This document shows positions 47,824-56,189 of a DNA stretch of 64,000 nucleotides, piece after piece (within the stretch, counting starts at the first letter, position 1; each line of letters begins with the position of its first letter). Position numbers and translations under genes: made by a program. The DNA comes from JAAFIW01 sp031414805 (GTDB taxonomy: Bacteria > Pseudomonadota > Gammaproteobacteria > Burkholderiales > Burkholderiaceae_C). The stretch is from positions 1 through 64,000 of the forward strand of contig JANOQJ010000044.1 of the NCBI GenBank assembly GCA_031414805.1, read 5' to 3'. The notes under the pieces are model-generated. The model was not told the origin of the DNA. It did no database searches and was given only the letters and a program-made list of their open reading frames with translations.

Positions 47824-50800
47824 TCAGCCGCCCAGCAACGCCACATTCCCCCCTGCCGCCGTGGTGTTGATCGTCACCGTCTGCTCTGCGCAAAAGCGCA
47901 GCAGGTAGTGCGGGCCACCGGCTTTGGGCCCGGTGCCGCTCAAGCCCTCGCCGCCAAAGGGCTGCACGCCGACCACGGCACCAATCATGTTGCGGTTGAC
48001 GTAGATGTTGCCCACGTGGGCGGCGTGGGCCAGTTGCTGGGCGCGGCTGTCGATGCGGGTCTGGATGCCCAGGGTTAATCCATAGCCTGAATCGTTGATT
48101 TGCTCAATGACGGCCAGCGGGTCTCCAGACCAGCGCACCACGTGCAGCACGGGCCCGAAAATCTCCTGCTTCACGTCGCCGATGTGGGTCACTTCTATCA
48201 AAGTAGGCACTACGATATTGATAGCTGCTTGAGCAGTATCTACAAGGGCTGTAAGCACTTTTGGCTTAAAACGGCTGGTTTTCAGGTGCTGGTGGATGTT
48301 GTTGAACGCTTCGGCGTCGATCACCGGGCCCAGGTCGGTTTCCAGCTTGGCCGTGTCACCCGCCACCAGTTCGCGCGCGGCGCCTTCAATCATCTCGATC
48401 ACGCCGTCGGCAATGGTTTCGTGTACGCACAGCAAACGCAGCGCCGAGCAGCGCTGGCCGGCGGAGCGAAAGGCGCTTTGCACCACCGCGTCGGCCACCT
48501 GCTCGGGCAGCGCGGTGCTATCGACCAGCATGGCGTTGATACCGCCGGTCTCGGCAACCAGCGGGGTAATCGCCCCGTCTTTGGCGGCCAGCGCGCGGTT
48601 GACGATTTTGGCGACCTGGGTGGAGCCGGTGAACACCACACCCGCGATGCCGGGCAACGCCACCAGCGCCGCGCCCACGGTGTCGCCGGGGCCGTGGCAG
48701 ATTTGCAGTGCGTCGGCGGGCACGCCGGCGGCATGCAGCAGTTTGGCGGCTTCCACTGCGATGGCGGGGGTTTGCTCGGCAGGTTTGGCCAGCACGGTAT
48801 TGCCCGTGGCCAGCGCCGCCGCCACCTGGCCGATGAAGATCGCCAGCGGGAAATTCCAGGGGCTGATGCAGACCCAGACGCCGCGGGCGGTCAGACGCAG
48901 TTGGTTGCTTTCGCCCGTTGGTCCATCCAGTGTGATGGGCTGCATGATTTTTTCGGCTTGCTGCGCGTAGTAGCGCAAAAAGTCCACCGCCTCGCGCACC
49001 TCGGCCACGGCGTCACCCCAGGTTTTGAAGGCTTCCTTGACGAGCAGCGCGCACAGGCGCGGCAGGTCTTTTTCCATCGCATCGGCAGCTTGGTTCAGGA
49101 TGGCGGTGCGTTCTTCGACAGAAACTTTGCTCCATTTTTTATAGCTGCTTGAGCAGGATTCATAAGGGCGGATGGCCTGTTTGGCATCACATACGGGGAT
49201 TGTTGGTACTGCAGTGATGGCATGGGCAGCCAGCAAGGGGTGGCGCATGCTGGCCACGGCCAAGTCGAGGCCCAGGCTGTTTTTACGCAGGCCGCCATAC
49301 AAATCGACCGGCAGCGGTAGCGAGGTCTGCGGCGAAAGACTCAACGGCGAGATCAGCAACTCATCCATCCCCACCGACTCATCCGCCAACTGGTGAATAA
49401 ACGACGAATTGGCCCCGTTTTCCAGCAACCGCCGCACGAGATACGCCAGCAAATCGCGGTGCTGGCCCACAGGCGCATACACGCGGCAGGCGACCAGCGG
49501 GTTTTTCAACACCTCACGGTAAATGCCCTCGCCCATGCCGTGCAGACGCTGCAATTCGAACCGACCGCCTGACCGGGAGGACATCTGCAAGATGGCCGCA
49601 ATCGTCGCCGCGTTGTGCGTTGCAAATTGCGGATAGATGCAGTCACTGGCCGCCAGCAGCGCCCCGGCACAGGCCAGGTAACTCACGTCGGTGTGGTGCT
49701 TGTGGGTGAACACGGGGTAATGCGGCAGGCCCATTTCCTGCGCTCGCTTGATTTCGGCGTCCCAATACGCGCCTTTGACCAGGCGACACATCAGCTTGAT
49801 GCCGTGCGCCCTGGCGATGCGGGCGACCTCATCTATCAGCTCCAACGCCCGGCTCTGGTAAGCCTGCAGCGCCAAGCCAAAACCCGTCCATTGCGGGTGC
49901 TGTTGTGCCACCTTTTCAGCCAAGGCTTCGAACACATCCAGCGACAGCTCCAGCCGGTCCACCTCTTCGGCGTCAATCGTCAAATTGATGTTGGCCTGCG
50001 CCGCTTGCTCGCACAGACCCCACACACGCGGAACCAGCTCGCGCATCACGCGGGCATGCTGGGTGTACTCGTAGCGCGGGTGCAATGCGCTGAGCTTGAT
50101 GGAGATGCCATCGTGGTGGGCGCACGAACCCACCGTGCTCTGCATTTCAGAGCTATTTGATGCTGTAGCCCTTGATTTAACTGCTCGAGCAGCTATCTTA
50201 TCAATAGCATTTTGATAGCTTTTCAGGTAGCGCTGCGCATCGTCGGCAGTGCGTGCGCCTTCGCCCAGCATGTCGTAGCTGAAGGTCAACTGAGGTGTTT
50301 TTCGCTGCGCACTGCGGGCCTCGTCCATGGCGTCGTCAATCGTCTGGCCCAGCACAAACTGACGGCCCAGCAACTGCACCGCGCGCAAGGTGGCGGCGAC
50401 CACCGTGCGGGCACCCACCTTGGCCAACAGGCCCGGTTTCTCCCCAGCGTCCGGGAGAAACTGTTTGGACAATGAAATCGCGGCGCTGGACAGGCGGGAC
50501 AACGCCGAGCCAGGGTCCGCCTGCTCGCTCGACGAGAAATCGGCCCGCCCCAGCTGATCGGCTGTCAGTGCAATCGCCGTCTCGGCGTCGGGTACCCGCA
50601 ACAAAGCCTCGGCCAGTCGCATCAAAGCCAGGCCCTCCGCGCTGGAAATCGGGTATTCCTTGAGCAGACTTTCCATGGCCCAAAAAGGCGGCGGGTTTTG
50701 CCGCACGGCTTGGACCCAAGGAGCTGCGGTGCGGGCGGCGGCTGCCCAATCCAGTTGATGGGCCAGCTGTGTCAGGCGTTGGGCAACGACTTCGGCCTCC

Positions 50801-50883
50801 GGCCGGTAAGGCGTGGGGAGACGGTCGATTTCAGAGTGGGGAGAAGTGCTCAAAAAGATGGCTACAATAGATAATGGAGGCAT
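47824..50883 (-). CDS. putA: Bifunctional proline dehydrogenase / delta-1-pyrroline-5-carboxylate dehydrogenase with three in-frame repeat insertions
   Basis: About 1019 residues from the ATG at 50883; the open frame begins at a TTG at 50904 and the exact start is unsure. The proline dehydrogenase barrel (GISIKLSALHPRYE, DAEEVDRLELSLDVFEALA, VKGAYWDAEIKRAQEMGLPHYPVFT, FATHNAATIAAI) oxidises proline with FAD. The aldehyde dehydrogenase part has SPWNFPLAIF, VVFTGSTQVAKIVNRA, ETGGINAMLVDS and the catalytic Cys in FRSAGQRCSALRLL, giving glutamate with NAD. No ribbon-helix-helix DNA-binding domain is seen. Dispersed repeats code residues near 226-239 (DKIAARAVKS), 572-581 (YESCSSSYKK) and 878-890 (LVDTAQAAIN). 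Confidence 0.93.
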   Translation of the reverse strand: MPPLSIVAIFLSTSPHSEIDRLPTPYRPEAEVVAQRLTQLAHQLDWAAAARTAAPWVQAVRQNPPPFWAMESLLKEYPISSAEGLALMRLAEALLRVPDAETAIALTADQLGRADFSSSEQADPGSALSRLSSAAISLSKQFLPDAGEKPGLLAKVGARTVVAATLRAVQLLGRQFVLGQTIDDAMDEARSAQRKTPQLTFSYDMLGEGARTADDAQRYLKSYQNAIDKIAARAVKSRATASNSSEMQSTVGSCAHHDGISIKLSALHPRYEYTQHARVMRELVPRVWGLCEQAAQANINLTIDAEEVDRLELSLDVFEALAEKVAQQHPQWTGFGLALQAYQSRALELIDEVARIARAHGIKLMCRLVKGAYWDAEIKRAQEMGLPHYPVFTHKHHTDVSYLACAGALLAASDCIYPQFATHNAATIAAILQMSSRSGGRFELQRLHGMGEGIYREVLKNPLVACRVYAPVGQHRDLLAYLVRRLLENGANSSFIHQLADESVGMDELLISPLSLSPQTSLPLPVDLYGGLRKNSLGLDLAVASMRHPLLAAHAITAVPTIPVCDAKQAIRPYESCSSSYKKWSKVSVEERTAILNQAADAMEKDLPRLCALLVKEAFKTWGDAVAEVREAVDFLRYYAQQAEKIMQPITLDGPTGESNQLRLTARGVWVCISPWNFPLAIFIGQVAAALATGNTVLAKPAEQTPAIAVEAAKLLHAAGVPADALQICHGPGDTVGAALVALPGIAGVVFTGSTQVAKIVNRALAAKDGAITPLVAETGGINAMLVDSTALPEQVADAVVQSAFRSAGQRCSALRLLCVHETIADGVIEMIEGAARELVAGDTAKLETDLGPVIDAEAFNNIHQHLKTSRFKPKVLTALVDTAQAAINIVVPTLIEVTHIGDVKQEIFGPVLHVVRWSGDPLAVIEQINDSGYGLTLGIQTRIDSRAQQLAHAAHVGNIYVNRNMIGAVVGVQPFGGEGLSGTGPKAGGPHYLLRFCAEQTVTINTTAAGGNVALLGG
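48215..48250 (+). repeat. Dispersed repeat in frame inside putA (copy 11)
   Basis: ATATTGATAGCTGCTTGAGC then AGTATCTACAAGGGCT. It codes LVDTAQAAINIV on the putA strand, just before the conserved VPTLIEV block. Its tail (GTAAGCACTTTTGGCTTAAA) resembles that of copy 10. Confidence 0.9.
49141..49169 (+). repeat. Dispersed repeat in frame inside putA (copy 12)
   Basis: ATAGCTGCTTGAGCAGGATT then CATAAGGGC. It codes ESCSSSYK, a third reading frame, at the start of the aldehyde dehydrogenase part. Confidence 0.85.
50168..50208 (-). repeat. Dispersed repeat in frame inside putA (copy 13)
   Basis: GCCCTTGATTTAACTGCTCG then AGCAGCTATCTTATCAATAG and C. It codes DKIAARAVKSRA, the same frame as the ldcA and cysS copies. 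Confidence 0.87.
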
Positions 50884-50956
50884 CTTTTCAGAAAATATGA
50901 TCAATTTTTCGCTAAAAAATGATACATAAATAGTGATTTATGTCGATTCAAAAAAT

Positions 50957-51481
50957 CTACAACGGCGTTCTTTCAGTCGCTTGAAACGCATCGTCATCAG
51001 CCGGACGCTGGCCCCCTGTCCGAACCGCTCCTGGGGCGGACTGACGGTTACTTTCAGCGGCCAATGGAGTGGCCCACTCGGCCGGATCGGGCATATCCAA
51101 CAAGGCAGGTTGCGTGAGCAGCGCAAATTGCCAGGAAATGCCCATCAACCACAAGGCTGAATTGGGATCCAGCAATTCCACCCGCTTGATCAGGCTGGTC
51201 TGCAATGCAAGTGCATGGGCCAACAGCCGCGGGTCGTGGTGGCGTATCAGCAAGCGCAGATGCAGACCCATCTCGGTGGGGTTCACGGGCATCGGCAGGG
51301 TTTCGGCGGTGATCCACTGAATGGGGATGCCGTGGCGCACCAACGTGTCGCGCAAGGCCACCCGCAGCAACTCCCGGTGCAAAGCCTTGGGCGAACCAGG
51401 GGGTGTTTTAGATTCAGCTGCCGACCGGGACAGCGGCGCTGGAGAGCGAGAGTCACCAAAAATGCGGTCAATCAATCCCAT
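50957..51481 (-). CDS. Conserved hypothetical protein
   Basis: 174 residues; ATG at 51481 (MGLIDRIFGD). Central part LHRELLRVALRDTLVRHGIP...ETLPMPVNPTEMGLHLRLLIRHHDPRLLAHALALQ and DPNSALWLMGISWQFAL looks like a cytoplasmic alpha/beta protein; the C-terminal tail is polar and probably disordered. No family recognised. It is upstream of putA on the same strand, 73 bp away. The function is unknown. Confidence 0.65.
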   Translation of the reverse strand: MGLIDRIFGDSRSPAPLSRSAAESKTPPGSPKALHRELLRVALRDTLVRHGIPIQWITAETLPMPVNPTEMGLHLRLLIRHHDPRLLAHALALQTSLIKRVELLDPNSALWLMGISWQFALLTQPALLDMPDPAEWATPLAAESNRQSAPGAVRTGGQRPADDDAFQATERTPL

Positions 51482-51586
51482 AAGGCCAATGCTGCTTCCG
51501 GCAAAAGTAATAAATGTGCCGTCAGCAGAATAGAAGCAAATAAGGGTTAACCATTGCCAAGGGCTGGGATTCCCTTGGCTCGCCAG

Positions 51587-52036
51587 TTAACGGTAGTACG
51601 GGTTGACAGGAAAACGGTCATATCGGTTTGGCACGCCGTCGCGGTCCGAGTCACGCCAACCGCGGTCGTAGTGATGTCCGTGACCGCGTCCGTGGCCGTA
51701 TCCGTTGCCATGCCCACGGTCATAGGCGTTCGGCACGCCGTCACCATCACGGTCACCGTAGGGCCCACCGCGGCGTGGTCCATACACCTGCACTGGCTGC
51801 ACGTACTGCGGTACGGAGTGAATGTATCGTGGCAGTGGTTGAACGTATACCGGCGCAGGCTGGACGTAAACCGGCGCAGGTTGAACGTAGTAAGGCGCGG
51901 GTCGGCTGTAGGCACCGGGCGACTGAACGGTAACGGAGAACTCGACGTCGCTGCGAGCATAGGAGGCCGAAGCTCCCAAAGCTCCCAAAACAGCCACAGC
52001 GGCGGCGATGAAACGCGTAGAAACAAGACTCTTCAT
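51587..52036 (-). CDS. Small periplasmic protein with calcium-binding-type Asp-rich repeats
   Basis: 149 residues from the ATG at 52036 (MKSLVSTRF). The signal peptide is about residues 1-28 (AAAVAVLGALGASASYA). Pro/Val/Tyr/Gln-rich repeats (YVQPAPVYVQP) follow, and the C-terminal half has two thrombospondin-type-3-like loops, DRDGDGVPNAYD and DSDRDGVPNRYD, of the DxDxDGxxD type that binds calcium. A His/Gly-rich stretch lies between. Probably exported. Function unknown. Confidence 0.8.
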   Translation of the reverse strand: MKSLVSTRFIAAAVAVLGALGASASYARSDVEFSVTVQSPGAYSRPAPYYVQPAPVYVQPAPVYVQPLPRYIHSVPQYVQPVQVYGPRRGGPYGDRDGDGVPNAYDRGHGNGYGHGRGHGHHYDRGWRDSDRDGVPNRYDRFPVNPYYR

Positions 52037-52127
52037 AACGGCTCCTTGGGTTGCATGCCGAATGGTTGGCATGGGTCATATGGTGCGCCGCTGAGGGTGA
52101 ACGCAAGCTGAACGGAATGAAGAAAAA

Positions 52128-53474
52128 TCATGCGGCTGGCAGCGTCACATCCACACGCCCGCCGCCCCAGTCGGAGCGCCCCAACTGCAGCTGCCCTTCG
52201 TGGCTGGCCACCAGGTCTTTCACCACGGCCAGGCCAACACCGTGGCCGGGAACGTGCTGCTGCTCTTGCTCATCGCCACGCACGTGCAGCTGCAAAACGG
52301 TCTCGGTGTTGCTGAAACCGGGGCCGTCGTCATCCACGCGCAAGCAAAAAGTCTGCTGGTCCAGCCACAGTCGCACCGTCACCCGACTGGCCGCCCATTT
52401 GGCTGCGTTGTCCATGAGGTTACCCAGCAGCTCAAAGGCATCGCCTTCGTCGATGCGCCAGCGCAGCTCACCGGGGCATTCAAGCTGAAACTGAAGGTTT
52501 TTGTCAGCATGCACTTTGGCTAGTGAGTCGCGAATGCGTTGTGCCACCGGGGCAAGCGCCAGGTAGGGCGTGAAGCGTGCGGCCCCGCTGGCGGCAGCGC
52601 GGCCCAGCTGGTATTGCACGATGCGGTCCATGCGCGTGACCTGTTGCTCCACCGTGGCACCCAGCCCCTGCGGCTGGGCCAACGCATTACGCAGCACCGC
52701 CAGCGGCGTTTTGAGACTGTGCGCCAAGTAGCTCAAGGCCTCCTTGTAGCGGGTCTGGCGCACCCGCTCCTGGCGGATGAGGGTGTTCAGGTTGGTGGTG
52801 AGTGCGCCGATCTCTGCTGGATAGGTGCCCTGTACTTCGGATTGCTCGCCGCGTTCAATGCGTGTGATTTCCTGCGATATGCGCCGCAACGGGCTCAGGC
52901 CCCACCGCAGCAGCAGGGTTTGCGACAGCAGCAGCAGCAAGCCGGCGCCGACCAGCCAGCTCCACAGCGTGCGGCGAAAGGCGCGGGTCTCGCCGTCCAG
53001 CGAGGCGCTGGACTCCAGCACCGATAGCACCAGCGGCACACTGCCGCCAGGCCCCGCCCAGCTGACACCGTAGCTGACGGAAAGGAATTTCTCTGCGGCG
53101 CTTTGCGCCGTGTCGTAGCGCCACTGGCCCACCGAGGCCGCGCGCTGAAACGGCAGGCTCTTTCCCACCGCCGAGGCCGACTGCCACGTTTCCTGCGTGC
53201 CGCCGTGGCGGATGCTGGCATACAAGCCCGAGCCGGGCAGCGACAGGCGCGGCTCGGCGAACTCACCAGGCATTTGCAATACGCCCGCCACATCCAGCTC
53301 CGCGCCGGCCAGCAGCAAATAGACCGTTCCCTGAAGCCGCGCGTAATAGGCCGCCTGCACGCTGTTGGCGTGGGCTGTTTGTAGCGCTGCGCCGGTAATC
53401 GCCATAAAGGCCAACAGCACCAGGCTCCCAGCGCCGATCAACCTCGCCCGGATGGAGGCCAAGCGAAAATTCAT
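52128..53474 (-). CDS. Sensor histidine kinase (PhoQ/QseC-like)
   Basis: 448 residues. The first transmembrane helix (RLIGAGSLVLLAFMAITGAAL) and a second near residue 165-185 (LWSWLVGAGLLLLLSQTLLL) flank a periplasmic sensor. HAMP-type RRISQEITRIERGE follows. The phospho-acceptor His252 is in YLAHSLKTPLAVLRNAL. The ATP domain carries NLMDNAAKWA, DDGPGFS and GHGVGLAVVKDLV. Its stop overlaps nothing but its start overlaps the response regulator stop (ATGA), so they are co-expressed. With the PepSY gene next to it, it probably senses envelope or metal stress, as in PhoPQ-type systems. Confidence 0.9.
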   Translation of the reverse strand: MNFRLASIRARLIGAGSLVLLAFMAITGAALQTAHANSVQAAYYARLQGTVYLLLAGAELDVAGVLQMPGEFAEPRLSLPGSGLYASIRHGGTQETWQSASAVGKSLPFQRAASVGQWRYDTAQSAAEKFLSVSYGVSWAGPGGSVPLVLSVLESSASLDGETRAFRRTLWSWLVGAGLLLLLSQTLLLRWGLSPLRRISQEITRIERGEQSEVQGTYPAEIGALTTNLNTLIRQERVRQTRYKEALSYLAHSLKTPLAVLRNALAQPQGLGATVEQQVTRMDRIVQYQLGRAAASGAARFTPYLALAPVAQRIRDSLAKVHADKNLQFQLECPGELRWRIDEGDAFELLGNLMDNAAKWAASRVTVRLWLDQQTFCLRVDDDGPGFSNTETVLQLHVRGDEQEQQHVPGHGVGLAVVKDLVASHEGQLQLGRSDWGGGRVDVTLPAA

Positions 53475-54142
53475 TCGAGCGTGAATCGGTAGCCGCGGCC
53501 ACGCAGGGTGGCAATCGGGTTCAAGGTGCCCTGTGGGTCCAGCTTGCGGCGCAAGCGGCCCACCAGCACTTCCAGCACGTTGCTGTCACGGTCCTGATCG
53601 TGCGGGTACAAGTAGTCGGACAGCTCTTGCTTGCCGACCACCCGCTCGCGCTCGCGCACCAGAAACTCCAGCACACGGTATTCGAAGGCCGTCAGATCCA
53701 GCGGCTCGCCGTGCAACTGCGCCGCTTGTGCGGCCAGATCAATGCCCAGCGGGCCAAAAGTCAACAGGTTCGACGCGGCTTTCATCGAGCGGCGCAACAG
53801 TGCCTTGACCCGTGCATTCAGCTCGGGGTATTCAAACGGTTTGACCAGGTAGTCATCGGCCCCGGCTTCCAGGCCGGTGACTTTGTCTTGCCAGCTGCTG
53901 CGGGCAGTGAGGATGAGGATGGGGAGGGTTTTGCCGTCTGCGCGCAGGCTTTTGACCACCGAAATGCCGTTGATTTTGGGCAGGCCGAGGTCGATGATGG
54001 CCAAATCGACCGGGTACTCACGCGCCTGGAACAGCCCGTCTTCGCCGTCAGCTGCTTGATCGACACGAAAGCCGTCTGCCTCCAGGCGCAGCGCCAGACT
54101 CAGTCGAAGCGGCGCGTCGTCCTCAATCAGCAGCAAACGCAT
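53471..54142 (-). CDS. Response regulator, OmpR/PhoB family
   Basis: 223 residues. Receiver: acidic Glu7/Asp8/Asp9, phospho-acceptor Asp51 (DLAIIDLGLPKINGI), Thr in LTARSSW and Lys in YLVKPFEYPE. The C-terminal winged helix (LDLTAFEYRVLEFLVRERER, then RDSNVLEVLVGRLRRKLD and TLRGRGYRF) binds DNA. Partner of the adjacent kinase; likely also controls the PepSY and glycine-zipper genes upstream. Confidence 0.92.
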   Translation of the reverse strand: MRLLLIEDDAPLRLSLALRLEADGFRVDQAADGEDGLFQAREYPVDLAIIDLGLPKINGISVVKSLRADGKTLPILILTARSSWQDKVTGLEAGADDYLVKPFEYPELNARVKALLRRSMKAASNLLTFGPLGIDLAAQAAQLHGEPLDLTAFEYRVLEFLVRERERVVGKQELSDYLYPHDQDRDSNVLEVLVGRLRRKLDPQGTLNPIATLRGRGYRFTLE

Positions 54143-54160
54143 ATCAACAGTAAAGGAGCC

Positions 54161-54412
54161 TTAGATCGGCTGCCCGGTCGCTGCGTCGATCAGGATCACC
54201 CGCACTTCGCCCCGAGGCGTGACCACCTTGACCCGCCAAGCCTGACGCTGCCCGCCCGCACGGTCCACTGACAGAACACGGCCCCCGGTTGCGCGCGCCG
54301 CCACAGCCGCCGCATCGTCCGGACTGATGTTGGCCCACACCGATGGCGCACACACCAGCACCAGCGCTAACAAAGCGCTTTTGCAGGCACCGAGAAGGGA
54401 TTGGGACAGCAT
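54161..54412 (-). CDS. PepSY-domain periplasmic protein
   Basis: 83 residues from the ATG at 54412; 54421 is also possible. The signal peptide (SALLALVLVCAPSVWA) is followed by a single PepSY module (ISPDDAAAVAARATGGRVLSVD...WRVKVVTPRGEVRVILIDAATGQPI). PepSY proteins are often co-encoded with PhoQ-type kinases and inhibit proteases or tune the sensor. 18 bp upstream of the response regulator. Confidence 0.85.
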   Translation of the reverse strand: MLSQSLLGACKSALLALVLVCAPSVWANISPDDAAAVAARATGGRVLSVDRAGGQRQAWRVKVVTPRGEVRVILIDAATGQPI

Positions 54413-54425
54413 GGCAGGCATGGTA

Positions 54426-54941
54426 CTACTGGACGATGGGGTCAACCGAGACGCGAACCTGCAGGTTAGGCCCTGGCTGTTCGCGCATCAAGGTGGTGAA
54501 GGTCTGACCGCGGTAGTCGTAGGTCACGCGGTAGCCCGCCACCCGGGTTTGCACCTCGCTGACCGCTTGGCACTGCGTGACTTGCCGTGCTGCGCTTTCG
54601 TATTGCTGTGGACGTGAATTGTTGCGGGCAACTTGCTGCCCGGCGATGGCACCCACCACAGCACCAATCGCCGTCGCCGCATCGCGGCCGCTGCCTTTGC
54701 CGACCTGGTTACCCAGAATGCCACCCGCGACGCCGCCAATGATCACGCCGCCGTAATGCGGCTGCGAATCGCCCACGGGCCGTGTGTCGTTGACCCATTG
54801 CGTGCTGCACTGTTCGCGCGGAACGGTGACTTGCTCGTACTGCGGTTCGGCACTGCGCACGCGCGCCATGTCTTGGAAAGTTTGCGCTTGAGCCACCGTG
54901 ACGCCAGCAGCCAGAAAACAGGTCATTGCGATGCGATTCAT
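54426..54941 (-). CDS. Glycine-zipper 2TM-domain outer-membrane-type protein
   Basis: 171 residues from the ATG at 54941, with GGAGCT before it. The signal peptide (IAMTCFLAAGVTVAQAQ) is followed by a central glycine zipper, GGVIIGGVAGGILGNQVGKG then ATAIGAVVGAIAGQQV, as in SlyB/Rick_17kDa-type proteins. SlyB is a PhoP-regulated lipoprotein-like protein in enterics; here there is no lipobox. The neighbouring two-component genes support a similar regulation. Confidence 0.85.
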   Translation of the reverse strand: MNRIAMTCFLAAGVTVAQAQTFQDMARVRSAEPQYEQVTVPREQCSTQWVNDTRPVGDSQPHYGGVIIGGVAGGILGNQVGKGSGRDAATAIGAVVGAIAGQQVARNNSRPQQYESAARQVTQCQAVSEVQTRVAGYRVTYDYRGQTFTTLMREQPGPNLQVRVSVDPIVQ

Positions 54942-55063
54942 CAGAAGCTCCAAAAAGTTGTGTTGGAGGCATCTTGCGCTGTGGTGCGTGAATGAACGCT
55001 GAACGAAACCGATTTGAATGCGATATTGAGATTTTTAAGATTTTCAAATGGAATCGGTATCCA

Positions 55064-55104
55064 GCCCTTTTAAATACTGCTCAAGCAGCTATCAATAAAG
55101 TAGC
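55064..55104 (-). repeat. Dispersed repeat (copy 14)
   Basis: GCCCTTTTAAATACTGCTCA then AGCAGCTATCAATAAAGTAG and C. Occupies the gap between the glycine-zipper gene and the end of the MoxR gene. Confidence 0.9.
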
Positions 55105-55118
55105 AGTTCTGAATCGAA

Positions 55119-56021
55119 TCAGGCTTCTTCAGACTCGGGCTTCAGCAAATCCACCGCCATTTCCCGCGTCAACGCTGCCACATCGTCGCGCTGCTTGAAC
55201 AAGATACCGGCCGTGTCCGACACCACTTCGGGATCAACCACAAGGGTGTCAAGCGCGACCAGAGCCTTAGCCCACTCCACGCTTTCGGCAATGCCGGGCG
55301 CGCGCTGGAAGGCGTTCGCAAACGGTTGGCTGCGCAGCTTGCCAACGAAGTGCGCTACTTGCTCGCTCAATTCTTTGCTGGCATGTGGAACCTGGGCCTG
55401 CACGATGGACAGCTCACGCTCACGGTCGGGGTAATCAAGCCAGTGATACAGGCAGCGGCGCTTGACGGCGTCGTTCAGCTCGCGGGTACGGTTGCTGGTG
55501 AGAATGGTGACCGGTGTGGCCTGGGCCTTGATGGTGCCCAGTTCGGGGATGCTGACCTGGTACTCACCCAGGTATTCAAGCAAAAAAGCTTCAAACGGCT
55601 CGTCGGCGCGGTCTACCTCGTCGATCAGCAGCACGGCACCGGGCGCTGGTGTTTGCAGGGCTTGCAGCAGGGGGCGGCGGATCAGGTAGCGGTCTTGGTA
55701 GACCTCGCGCTCGATGTCTGTGCCGCCGTCGGGCTTTTGCAACTCGGCGGCGCGCATGTGCAGCAGCTGGGCTGCGTAATTCCACTCATACAAAGCCTCG
55801 CGCTGCTCCAGACCGTCGTAGCACTGCAGGCGAATCAACTCTCGCTGCAATACCTTGGCCAGGGCTTTGGCCAGCTCGGTCTTGCCGACGCCGGGTTCGC
55901 CTTCCAGGAGGAGGGGGCGCTGGAGCTTGAGGGCCAGGAATACGGCGGTGGCCAGGCGGCGGTCTGCGAAATAGCCAGCGGTTAGCAGGGCCTGGGTGAG
56001 CGAGTCGATGGTGAAATTCAT
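55119..56021 (-). CDS. coxD: MoxR-type AAA+ ATPase of a molybdenum hydroxylase cluster (CoxD-like)
   Basis: 300 residues from the ATG at 56021 (MNFTIDSLTQALL). Walker A GEPGVGKTE at 41-49, Walker B AVLLIDEVDRAD, sensor 1 in VTILTSNRTREL. In Oligotropha, CoxD helps mature the CuMo active site of CO dehydrogenase by sulfuration; here it follows coxM at 168 bp. No CoxE or CoxG genes are seen after it. The C-terminal end runs into repeat 14's flank. Confidence 0.85.
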   Translation of the reverse strand: MNFTIDSLTQALLTAGYFADRRLATAVFLALKLQRPLLLEGEPGVGKTELAKALAKVLQRELIRLQCYDGLEQREALYEWNYAAQLLHMRAAELQKPDGGTDIEREVYQDRYLIRRPLLQALQTPAPGAVLLIDEVDRADEPFEAFLLEYLGEYQVSIPELGTIKAQATPVTILTSNRTRELNDAVKRRCLYHWLDYPDRERELSIVQAQVPHASKELSEQVAHFVGKLRSQPFANAFQRAPGIAESVEWAKALVALDTLVVDPEVVSDTAGILFKQRDDVAALTREMAVDLLKPESEEA

Positions 56022-56041
56022 GGAACCGGAGAGTTTTGAAG

Positions 56042-56129
56042 GCAGAGGACGCAAAGTATTCGCAGAGTGCGCAGAAGGGTACAAAAAAGCGAGCAGCAAA
56101 TTCTCACTTTCTTTTTTTGCGTCCTCTGC
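56042..56129. repeat. Palindromic repeat GCAGAGGACGCAAA between coxM and coxD
   Basis: Perfect 14-bp inverted repeats GCAGAGGACGCAAA (56042-56055) and TTTGCGTCCTCTGC (56116-56129), followed by another CGTCCTCTGCG unit. The element lies in the coxM-coxD gap and could form a hairpin in the transcript. Confidence 0.8.
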
Positions 56130-56189
56130 GCAACCTCAGCGTCCTCTGCGTTCAAAGGCCCCGCATTTCTGCAAAGCCTTGCCAACTTT

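Noticed and set aside
47577..47846. N-terminal extension of the metalloprotease-like gene
   Set aside because: The extension reads through the MITE-like element and its flanks, and a ribosome site exists before 47576.
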